Shown here: one piece after another, positions 58,029 to 64,000 of the stretch
Layout: every line of letters starts with the position of its first letter
How positions within the stretch are numbered: the stretch's first letter is position 1
Assembly: GCA_963784895.1 (NCBI GenBank)
Contig: CAWATM010000019.1
Coordinates: forward strand, 48,563-112,562
From: Gaiellasilicea sp963784895
GTDB lineage: Bacteria > Actinomycetota > Thermoleophilia > Gaiellales > Gaiellaceae
DNA: 64,000 bases
Direction: 5' to 3'
Notes under the pieces: generated by a model
Database searches by the model: none
The model's input: the letters and a program-made list of their open reading frames with translations, nothing else
What the model was told of the DNA's origin: nothing
Translations under genes and position numbers: made by a program

Positions 58029-59191
58029 GCCGCGTCGATGGCGCGCAGCTGCTCGGCCAGCTCGGGGGCCTGCAGCGTCTGGGGCTGCTCGAGCACGGGA
58101 TTCAGCTGCGGGAGCTCCTTGTCCGACACGACATACCCCTCGAGCTTGCGCGCCGTCGGTAGCAACCGCTTCTCGAGTGAGCCGACCGTCTCGTTGAAGG
58201 CTCCGACGGCTCCCTTGAGGCTGTTCCCGATCTTGTTCAGGTGCCCGCCCACGACTCCGAAGCGCTCGTAGAGCTCGCGGCCGAGTGCCTGGATCTCGCG
58301 TGCGTCCTCGGCGACGCTCTCCTGCTGCCAGCCGTACGCGATCGACTGCAGCAGGACGATCAGGGTCGTCGGGGATGCAACGTGGACGCGTGAGCGGACG
58401 CCCGTCTCGACGAGCGACGGATCCTGCTCCCAGGCGGCGCGGAAGAAGCCTTCGTCGGGGAGGAACATGACGACGTAGTCCGGCGTGTCTCCGAACTCCT
58501 TGTAGTAGCTCTTCGCGCTCAGCTTGGACATGTGCTCGCGCACCTGTCGCGCGTGTGCGGCGAGGTGGGCGGCGCGCTCGGTCTCGTCGGACGCCTCGAT
58601 CGAGTCGAGATAGGCGGCCAGCGGCACCTTCGCGTCGACGATCACCACCTTCCCACCTGGGAGGCGCACGATCAGGTCGGGCCGGAGCCTCCCGTCGTCG
58701 GTCGTCGCGCTGACCTGCTGGTCGAAGTCGCAGTACGGGAGCATTCCGGCCAGCTCGACGACGCGCTTGAGCTGGATCTCACCCCAGCGGCCGCGGACGT
58801 GGGGGGTTCGGAGCGCCGTCGCCAGCGAGGCCGTCCGCTCGCTCAGTTGCGAGAGCTGCTCGCCGAGCGCCCCGTATGCCCGTTCCCGGGCGAGCTCGAG
58901 GGTGCGCACCTGGCCGTCGACCCGTTCGAGGGACTCCTTGAGCGGCTTGACGTAGCCGGTCAGCTTCGACTCGGCGATCTCGAGGAACGCGGAGCTGTTC
59001 GCCTGATAGGCGTCCGCGGACGCCGCCCGGACCGCGGTCACGACCTTCTCGTCGAACGAGCGCCGCTCGACGTCGAGTTCGGCGCGGGTGCCTGCGAGCT
59101 CACGCTCGACCACCCCGAGGCGGCGCGATGCGTACAGCCAGACGGCGAAGGCGCCGAGGAGGAGACCGAGGATGAGGGCGAGAATGACCAT
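58025..59191 (-). CDS. rmuC: DNA recombination protein RmuC
   Basis: 388-residue membrane-anchored RmuC, linked to limiting DNA rearrangements. An N-terminal anchor VILALILGLLLGAFAVWLY is followed by a coiled coil and the PD-(D/E)XK-like domain: VRGRWGEIQLKRVVELAGM, RPDLIVRLPGGKVVIVDAKVPLAAYLD with the Asp and D-x-K, DYVVMFLPDEGFFRAAWEQDPSL and ASPTTLIVLLQSIAYGW. ATG 59191 opens the anchor; longer in-frame starts would precede the membrane segment with unconserved sequence. Confidence 0.93.
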   Translation of the reverse strand: MVILALILGLLLGAFAVWLYASRRLGVVERELAGTRAELDVERRSFDEKVVTAVRAASADAYQANSSAFLEIAESKLTGYVKPLKESLERVDGQVRTLELARERAYGALGEQLSQLSERTASLATALRTPHVRGRWGEIQLKRVVELAGMLPYCDFDQQVSATTDDGRLRPDLIVRLPGGKVVIVDAKVPLAAYLDSIEASDETERAAHLAAHARQVREHMSKLSAKSYYKEFGDTPDYVVMFLPDEGFFRAAWEQDPSLVETGVRSRVHVASPTTLIVLLQSIAYGWQQESVAEDAREIQALGRELYERFGVVGGHLNKIGNSLKGAVGAFNETVGSLEKRLLPTARKLEGYVVSDKELPQLNPVLEQPQTLQAPELAEQLRAIDAA

Positions 59192-59254
59192 AGGGCCGAC
59201 GAACGGTAGAGAGCGCGTCGGACGGCACCACCGAATCGGTACGATCGCTCGCCG

Positions 59255-59953
59255 ATGGCCAGGAAAGATCGCGCCCCCAACCCCCCGAAACGCGCGCAGG
59301 CGCCGCAGCGGCGCTCGACGCCGTCCGGCCCGCGCGACGCGGAGCGGCAGCGCCGCCTGCTGTACATCCTCGCGGCGACCGGGCTGGTCGGACTCGCGAT
59401 CGTGCTCGGTGTCGTCTTCCTCGCCGGCGGCGGCGACGAAGATCTCGCCGCGACGATGCAGGGCGGCGGCTGCGACCTGAAGACTGTGCCGGCGCAGGTC
59501 GGCAACCACTCGGCCGCGGTGGACGCGACCTCGAACCCGAAGTGGAACACGGACCCGCCGACGAGTGGGCCGCACTTCGAAATCCCGGCCGTCTACGGCG
59601 AGTACCAGACGCCGCTGAAGATCGCCCAGGTCGTCCACAACCTCGAGCACGGCGCCGTCTTCATCCTCTACGGGCCGCAGGTGCCTGACGCGACCGTCCA
59701 GCAGCTGCGCGACTTCTACCTCGAGGAACCGACCGGAGTGTTGCTCGCTCCGTACCCCAAGCTCCGCGACAAGATCGCGCTCGGCGCCTGGACGGTGCCG
59801 GACGACTTCGAGCCGGGTGGCACGAACGGCACGTCCTACCTCGCCACGTGCACGCAGTTCGACGAGGATGCATTCGCGACGTTCCGCGACGAGCTTCGCT
59901 TCCGCGGGCCCGAGCGCTTCCCGCACGACGCGTTAGTCCCCGGCCAGACGTAG
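59255..59953 (+). CDS. DUF3105 membrane-anchored protein
   Basis: 232 residues: a basic disordered start, one membrane segment (LYILAATGLVGLAIVLGVVFLAGG) and an outside DUF3105 domain (WNTDPPTSGPHFEIPAVYGEY, VVHNLEHGAVFILYGP, LAPYPKLRDKIALGAWTV). The function of the family is unknown; the conserved His residues (SGPH, HNLEHG) could bind metal. Codon 227 is TTA, decoded by the tRNA encoded 10 bases after the stop. A TACGAT box ends 9 bases before the ATG. Confidence 0.85.
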   Translation: MARKDRAPNPPKRAQAPQRRSTPSGPRDAERQRRLLYILAATGLVGLAIVLGVVFLAGGGDEDLAATMQGGGCDLKTVPAQVGNHSAAVDATSNPKWNTDPPTSGPHFEIPAVYGEYQTPLKIAQVVHNLEHGAVFILYGPQVPDATVQQLRDFYLEEPTGVLLAPYPKLRDKIALGAWTVPDDFEPGGTNGTSYLATCTQFDEDAFATFRDELRFRGPERFPHDALVPGQT

Positions 59954-59962
59954 CCGACGCCC

Positions 59963-60046
59963 GCCGGGGTGGCGGAACTGGCAGACGCGGCCGACTTAAA
60001 ATCGGCCGGCCTCGCGGCCGTGCGGGTTCGACTCCCGCCCCCGGCA
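59963..60046 (+). tRNA. tRNA-Leu, anticodon UAA
   Basis: Complete 84-base class-II tRNA: acceptor GCCGGGG/CCCCGGC with discriminator A, anticodon loop CTTAAAA (anticodon TAA) between GCCGA and TCGGC, long variable arm CGGCCTCGCGGCCGT, T arm GCGGG-TTCGACT-CCCGC. CCA is not encoded. It reads UUA, a rare codon here; its counterpart in Streptomyces is the regulatory tRNA BldA. Confidence 0.95.
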
Positions 60047-60062
60047 TCCGCCCATTGTGCAA

Positions 60063-60088
60063 GGTGTCCGGGCCACGCCCCGGACACC
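60063..60088 (+). terminator. Hairpin after tRNA-Leu
   Basis: GGTGTCCGGG (60063-60072) pairs perfectly with CCCGGACACC (60079-60088) around a 6-base loop. It resembles the palindrome inside rsmB. Confidence 0.6.
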
Positions 60089-60152
60089 GCGACGACCGCT
60101 GAGGGTCGCTTCGCCCCCGGCCATGGTCGAACGGGCTCGGTTTGACCGTGAA

Positions 60153-60158
60153 TACACT
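60153..60158 (+). promoter_or_regulatory. -10 box TACACT of the glutamate dehydrogenase gene
   Basis: Ends 6 bases before GTG 60165. This favours that start over the ATG at 60123. Confidence 0.6.
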
Positions 60159-60164
60159 GCCGCC

Positions 60165-61451
60165 GTGGCCAGGATCGAGGAATCCGCTGCACAAGCGCAC
60201 TTGGAGTGGGACACGCCGCTCTTCGAGACCGCCGTCGCGCAGTTCGAGCTGGCGCTGCCGTATGCGGACGTCTCCGCGGCGGTCGCCGAGCGCCTCCGCT
60301 ACCCCGAGCGCGCCGTCATGCTCTCCGTCCCGGTCAAACTCGACGACGGCCGCCGCGTCGTCTTCGCCGGCTACCGCGTCCAGCACTCGTCGGTGCTCGG
60401 GCCGACGAAAGGCGGCATCCGCTACGACCCCGAGGTGACGCTCGGCGAGTGCGCCGCGCTCGCGGTCTGGATGACCTGGAAGTGCGCGCTCCTGCGGCTT
60501 CCCTACGGCGGCGCGAAGGGCGGCGTTCGCTGCAACCCGCGAGAGCTGTCGCAGCGCGAGCTCCAGGGCCTGACACGGCGCTTCACGTCTGACCTTCTGC
60601 CCGTGATCGGGCCGCAGGAGGACATCCCCGCACCCGACATGGCCACGAACGAGCAGACGATGGCCTGGATGATGGACACGTACTCGATGCAGGTCGGCCA
60701 TGCGGTGCCGGAGATCGTCACCGGCAAGCCGATCGCCATCGGCGGCTCGGTCTTTCGGCACGAAGCCACCGGCGCGGGCGTCGTGATGGTGATCGCCCGC
60801 GCCTGCGAGCGGCTCGGCTGGACGCTCGCCGAGCAGGAATGCGTCGTGCAGGGCTTCGGGAACGTCGGCGGGATCGCGGCGCACGAATTGGCCGATCGCG
60901 GCGCCACCGTCACCGCCGTCTCGGATGTATCGGGTGGGATCCACGATCCGGCCGGGCTCGACGTCCATGCGCTGAGCAACCACGCGAGGGAGCACGGCTC
61001 GCTCGAGGGCTGGCCGACCGGCACGCGGATCACGAACGACGAGCTGCTCGAGCTGCCCTGCGACATCCTCGTTCTCGCGGCGCGCGAGGACCAGGTGACG
61101 GAGGAGAACGCCGACCGGGTCCAGGCGAGGCTGATCGCCGAGGGTGCGAACGGCCCCACCTCGCTCGAGGCAGACGCGATCCTCGCCGAGCGAGGAATCC
61201 CGATCCTGCCGGACATCCTCACCAACGCCGGCGGCGTCACCGTTTCCTACTTCGAGTGGGTCCAGGATCTCGGCCGGCTCTTCTGGGGTCGTGACGAGAT
61301 CCGGGGGAAGCTCGCGGAGAAGCTGAACGACGCCTTCGACCGCGTCTGGGAGATCTCGAACGAGCGCGAGATCACGCTTCGGACAGCGGCGCTCGTGGCG
61401 GGTATCCGCGAGGTGGCGGCCGCCCTCGACGCCCGGGGTCTCTATCCCTGA
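60165..61451 (+). CDS. gdhA: Glutamate dehydrogenase
   Basis: Interconverts glutamate and 2-oxoglutarate plus ammonia. From GTG 60165 the protein has 428 residues, the usual hexameric size. Conserved parts: GPTKGGIRYDPEVTLGECAALAVWMTWKCALLRLPYGGAKGGVRCNP with the catalytic Lys, PAPDMATNEQTMAWMMDTYS, the dinucleotide loop VVQGFGNVGGIAAHELADRGATV, and ANGPTSLEADAILAERGIPILPDILTNAGGVTVSYFEWVQ. Coenzyme preference cannot be read with confidence. The stop overlaps the CBS gene start. Confidence 0.95.
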   Translation: MARIEESAAQAHLEWDTPLFETAVAQFELALPYADVSAAVAERLRYPERAVMLSVPVKLDDGRRVVFAGYRVQHSSVLGPTKGGIRYDPEVTLGECAALAVWMTWKCALLRLPYGGAKGGVRCNPRELSQRELQGLTRRFTSDLLPVIGPQEDIPAPDMATNEQTMAWMMDTYSMQVGHAVPEIVTGKPIAIGGSVFRHEATGAGVVMVIARACERLGWTLAEQECVVQGFGNVGGIAAHELADRGATVTAVSDVSGGIHDPAGLDVHALSNHAREHGSLEGWPTGTRITNDELLELPCDILVLAAREDQVTEENADRVQARLIAEGANGPTSLEADAILAERGIPILPDILTNAGGVTVSYFEWVQDLGRLFWGRDEIRGKLAEKLNDAFDRVWEISNEREITLRTAALVAGIREVAAALDARGLYP

Positions 61452-61852
61452 TGGACAAGGTGCGTGACGCGATGGTCGTCGATCCGCCCCAGCTCGGCGG
61501 CGACGCGAGCGCCCAGGAAGCCGGCGAGGCACTGCAACGGCCGGAGGTGCGAGCAGTCTTCGTCACCGACGACGGTCGGCTGCTCGGCGTCGTGACGCGG
61601 AAGACGCTCGTGCGCGAGGTCGTCGCTGCCGGCCGTGACCCGGGCGGGACTCAGCTGCGCGAGATCGCCGAGGTGCCCCTGAATACGATCGGCTCCGAGC
61701 TGCCGCTCGACGAGGCGTTTCGGTTCCTCGAGGAGCAGGATCTCGAGCGGGTGCCGGTGCTCGAGGACGGCCGGCTCGTCGGCGTCCTCTCGCGCGCGGT
61801 GCTGCAGCGCCGGCTGGCCGAGGACGAGCCGCCGGCCGAGGACGAGCTCTAG
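61451..61852 (+). CDS. CBS-domain pair protein
   Basis: 133-residue protein consisting of two CBS motifs (VRAVFVTDDGRLLGVVTRKTLVREVV and LERVPVLEDGRLVGVLSRAVLQRRL), which usually bind adenosine nucleotides or SAM. The ATG overlaps the glutamate dehydrogenase stop (TGATG), so it may sense energy state in connection with that enzyme; this is inference. Its TAG is shared as CTAG with the phosphatase gene on the other strand. Confidence 0.88.
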   Translation: MDKVRDAMVVDPPQLGGDASAQEAGEALQRPEVRAVFVTDDGRLLGVVTRKTLVREVVAAGRDPGGTQLREIAEVPLNTIGSELPLDEAFRFLEEQDLERVPVLEDGRLVGVLSRAVLQRRLAEDEPPAEDEL

Positions 61853-62742
61853 CAGCAGGTGTAGGCGCCGGGCGGCGCCGCGCCTTCCTCCGGCTCCGGC
61901 AGCTCGGCGGCCGCGAGCGCGGCGCCGTGGAGGATGTCCCGCTCGCTCGCCTCGATCGCGCCGAGGCCGTAGAAGTCGAGCACCTCGGCGAGGATCGCAG
62001 CGCCGGCGACGATCACGGGTGCGCGGCCCGGCTCCACGATCTGCGCGCGCTCCTCGACCGTCATCGACGCCAGCCGGGCCGTCTGCTCCGCCACCGAGCC
62101 GCGCGTGATCGCATGGCCATGGATCCGCTCCGGGTCGTAGCGCTCGAGCCCGAGGTCGAGCGCCGCGATGGTCGTCACCGTCCCGGCGACGCCGACCGCC
62201 CGCGGTGTCTCAGCCAGCGGGAGAAGGCCTCGCACGTGCTCGCGGATCGCGCCGATGTCCTCGCCGAATCGCTCGGTCAGCCGCACGCAGCCGACGTCGA
62301 GGCTCTCACGGACATCCGTGCCGACGATCTGCACCTCGGTCGAGCCGCCGCCGATGTCGACCACGAGGGTCCCGCGCTCGAGCGCACCGATCCCGCGCAG
62401 CGTCATCGCCGCCTCCTCCTCGCCGCTCAGGAGCAGGGTCGTGAAGCCGTAGCTCCACTCGATCTCGCCCAGGAACGCCTCGCCGTTTTCGGCGTCGCGG
62501 ACGGCGCTCGTCGCGATGCAGAGCGTCCGCTCGGCGCCGAGCGACTCGAGCTCGCGCCGGTAGGCGGAGAGGACGTTCCGGACGCGCGCGATCGGCACGG
62601 GGAGGAGCCGCCGGCGCTCGTCGACCCCCTCGCCGAGGCGCGTGATCTCGAGCCGGCGGACGACCTCGTCGAGGGTTCCGTTCGCGTCGGCGACGAGCAG
62701 GCGCGTCGAGTTCGTGCCCAGGTCGACCGCTGCGACCCTCAC
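61849..62742 (-). CDS. ppx: Ppx/GppA phosphatase family protein
   Basis: 297-residue ASKHA-fold phosphatase that hydrolyses polyphosphate and/or pppGpp. Phosphate loops VAAVDLGTNSTRLLVAD and LVVDIGGGSTEVQIVG, plus ATSAVRDAENGEAFL and GEEEAAMTLRGIGAL, match the short actinobacterial exopolyphosphatases. GTG start overlapping the upstream coiled-coil gene (GTGA). Confidence 0.92.
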   Translation of the reverse strand: MRVAAVDLGTNSTRLLVADANGTLDEVVRRLEITRLGEGVDERRRLLPVPIARVRNVLSAYRRELESLGAERTLCIATSAVRDAENGEAFLGEIEWSYGFTTLLLSGEEEAAMTLRGIGALERGTLVVDIGGGSTEVQIVGTDVRESLDVGCVRLTERFGEDIGAIREHVRGLLPLAETPRAVGVAGTVTTIAALDLGLERYDPERIHGHAITRGSVAEQTARLASMTVEERAQIVEPGRAPVIVAGAAILAEVLDFYGLGAIEASERDILHGAALAAAELPEPEEGAAPPGAYTCC

Positions 62743-63059
62743 TTGCGCGGGTAGACGGCCGTGACGCGCCCGACGGAGGCGCGAATCTCGTCGATCGCGC
62801 TCCGGAGCACGTTCAGCCGCGCCTGCGAGCGCCGCAGCTGCGCGAGCTTCGCCTCCAGCTGCGAGCCGCTCTCAGCCGCCAGCGTGAGGTGCCGCTCGAT
62901 CTGGGCGCTCGTCTGCTCGATCCGCTCGAGCTCGCTCGAGACAACGCCGCCGACCCGCTTGGCGCCGCGGAAGGCTTCGAGCCCCTTGAGCGTTGCATAG
63001 ACGATAGAGGCCACGGTCACCACGAGCGCAACCGCAAGCGCAAGCCAGAAAAGGGGCAT
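62739..63059 (-). CDS. Membrane-anchored coiled-coil protein
   Basis: 106-residue protein with an N-terminal membrane helix (PLFWLALAVALVVTVASIVYATL) followed by a long coiled coil (SSELERIEQTSAQIERHLTLAAESGSQLEAKLAQLRRSQARLNVLRSAIDEI). No family is recognised; it resembles small envelope-organising proteins of actinobacteria. ATG 63059 is chosen because TAGCAT ends 8 bases upstream on this strand. It is co-transcribed with the Ppx-like gene and divergent from the PAP2 gene. Confidence 0.75.
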   Translation of the reverse strand: MPLFWLALAVALVVTVASIVYATLKGLEAFRGAKRVGGVVSSELERIEQTSAQIERHLTLAAESGSQLEAKLAQLRRSQARLNVLRSAIDEIRASVGRVTAVYPRK

Positions 63060-63067
63060 TTGCGGCG

Positions 63068-63073
63068 ATGCTA
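63068..63073 (-). promoter_or_regulatory. -10 box TAGCAT of the coiled-coil gene
   Basis: On the minus strand, 8 bases before the ATG at 63059. It overlaps GCTAGC in the 28-base gap between divergent genes. Confidence 0.5.
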
Positions 63074-63087
63074 GCAATGGTGTTTGA

Positions 63088-63834
63088 ATGAGAGTGATGC
63101 CGCGCGTCAGGGATGTCCTGGCGAGACGTGATGCCGTCGCGCAGCTCGCCGTCGTGGTCGGGGCGTTCGCCGCCTATGAGGCGGCCCGGCACGCGATGGA
63201 GCCGAACTGGGCGCAGGCGTTCGTGAACGCACGCCGGATCGCATCGGTCGAGCAGATGCTCGGCCTCGGCTGGGAGCAGTCGCTGCAGCGCGCGTTTCTC
63301 GCGCTCCCCGACCTGATGCAGGCGCTCAACATCTTCTACTTCGTCGGTCACTTCGTCGTCACCGGCCTCTTCTTCATCTGGCTCTACCGGCGCTCGTGGG
63401 ACGGCTTCCGCAGCTTCCGCGACACCTTCCTGATCGCAACCGCGATCTCGGTCGTCGTCCACTGGCTCTTTCCGACCGCGCCGCCACGGCTTGCAGGCGT
63501 GGGGCTCGAGGACACGCTGCTGCTCTTCTCCGGGATCGACATCGGCTCGCCCGACTCGGCCGCGTACTCGAACCCGGTCGCGGCGGTGCCGTCGCTGCAC
63601 GCGGCCTACGCGCTCGGCGTCGGGATCGGGATGATCCGGTACGGCCGCTCTCACCTCGTCCGCCTCGCCGGCGTGGTCTATCCGCCGCTCGTCATCCTGA
63701 CCATCGTTGTCACCGGCAACCACTTCGTCCTCGACGCGGTCGCCGGGATCGCCGTGCTCGCGGCCGGCTTCCTCGCCGTGCGCTGGTGGCGCGGCCGCAA
63801 CCGCGAGCGCGGCTCGCGCGTCTGCGCTGCGTGA
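63088..63834 (+). CDS. PAP2-superfamily membrane protein
   Basis: 248 residues with about five membrane segments (AQLAVVVGAFAAYEAA, LNIFYFVGHFVVTGLFFIWLY, FLIATAISVVVHWLFP, LVRLAGVVYPPLVILTIVVTG, AVAGIAVLAAGFLAV). Phosphatase-like motifs FPTAPPRLAG, AAVPSLHAAYALGVG and GNHFVLDAVAG place it in the PAP2/AUR1-like group of lipid phosphatases or phosphotransferases. A lipid or glycan substrate is likely but cannot be named. Another ATG lies two codons inside. Confidence 0.87.
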   Translation: MRVMPRVRDVLARRDAVAQLAVVVGAFAAYEAARHAMEPNWAQAFVNARRIASVEQMLGLGWEQSLQRAFLALPDLMQALNIFYFVGHFVVTGLFFIWLYRRSWDGFRSFRDTFLIATAISVVVHWLFPTAPPRLAGVGLEDTLLLFSGIDIGSPDSAAYSNPVAAVPSLHAAYALGVGIGMIRYGRSHLVRLAGVVYPPLVILTIVVTGNHFVLDAVAGIAVLAAGFLAVRWWRGRNRERGSRVCAA

Positions 63835-63925
63835 GCATGCCTGCCACCGGCGGTGAGCTGGCGGGAGCTTGTCGCGGGACGCCGAGTCGATCTTCAGCGG
63901 GCTCGCGACACCTCGAGCCGTCCGC

Positions 63926-63931
63926 TACAAT
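63926..63931 (+). promoter_or_regulatory. -10 box TACAAT of the initiator tRNA gene
   Basis: Lies 11 bases before the 5' end of the tRNA. Confidence 0.5.
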
Positions 63932-63942
63932 GGACGCCGCGT

Positions 63943-63980
63943 CGCGGGGTGGAGCAGCCAGGTAGCTCGCCGGGCTCATA
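63943..63980 (+). tRNA. Initiator tRNA-Met (CAU), cut by window end
   Basis: The 5' half and part of the T arm of tRNA-fMet: CGCGGGG acceptor strand and D arm, with the anticodon loop CTCATAA further on between CCGGG and CCCGG. The three G-C pairs in the anticodon stem are the hallmark of initiators. The sequence ends in the T loop. Confidence 0.9.
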
Positions 63981-64000
63981 ACCCGGAGGTCGCAGGTTCA

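Overview
The window is about 64 kb of very GC-rich, gene-dense bacterial chromosome carrying almost only housekeeping genes. Gene content and order (a SepIVA-like coiled-coil protein next to a DUF177 protein, then rpmF-plsX-acpP-rnc-smc-ftsY-ffh-rpsP-khpA-rimM-trmD-lepB-rplS-rnhB-yraN), many GTG and some TTG starts, tRNAs without encoded CCA, and abundant TANNNT boxes placed 6-9 bases before start codons point to an actinobacterium. A deep-branching, Thermoleophilia-like member is my inference; no sequence search was possible.

Layout. 1-8.3 kb: priA (cut by the window edge), def-fmt-rsmB-rpe and the riboflavin genes ribD-ribE-ribBA-ribH. 8.4-16.9 kb: rpmB, an Asp23 protein, a FakA-like fatty-acid kinase, a receiver-DegV fusion with a frameshift, recG, two acetyltransferases on opposite strands, rsmD-coaD and a DivIVA-type coiled-coil protein. 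17-34.5 kb: DUF177, an ABC-F ATPase, then lipid synthesis, RNA processing, chromosome organisation, SRP targeting and ribosome genes, ending with rnhB (frameshifted), yraN and htpX. 34.5-39.2 kb: an orphan DNA methyltransferase, comM-dprA and a decayed FAD oxidoreductase. 39.2-46.6 kb: an ornithine-cyclodeaminase family gene and the transhydrogenase operon (minus strand), an HD-GYP protein, an isocitrate/isopropylmalate-type dehydrogenase, topoisomerase IB, a tiny Lsr2-like protein and a cupin. 46.7-54.4 kb: addB-addA, a phosphoesterase and nth. 54.4-64 kb: a secreted SGNH hydrolase, a zinc-ribbon PAS protein, trxB, an eRF1-like protein, rmuC, a DUF3105 protein, tRNA-Leu(UAA), glutamate dehydrogenase, a CBS protein, a Ppx/GppA phosphatase, a PAP2-type membrane protein and the start of an initiator tRNA.

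How parts work together. The FakA-like kinase with the DegV domain (acyl-phosphate from exogenous fatty acids) and plsX-acpP (acyl-phosphate from acyl-ACP) form two routes into phospholipid synthesis on one strand. smc, ftsY, ffh and lepB link chromosome organisation with membrane targeting and secretion. addAB, recG, comM, dprA, rmuC and nth form a recombination and repair set.

The most notable signals are: a response-regulator receiver domain fused to a DegV (FakB-type) domain beside its kinase; widespread leaderless-type promoters, in five of which the stop codon of the upstream gene is the start of the next gene's -10 box; dispersed palindromic repeats at gene ends, one pair with a compensatory stem change; a matched inverted repeat across the divergent mmcQ-like/ftsY promoters; and several broken or start-less conserved genes (DegV, rnhB, the FAD oxidoreductase, rnc). 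The broken genes could be real decay or sequence error. No insertion sequence, prophage, CRISPR array or rRNA was seen, and no gene-free stretch exceeds 300 bases.
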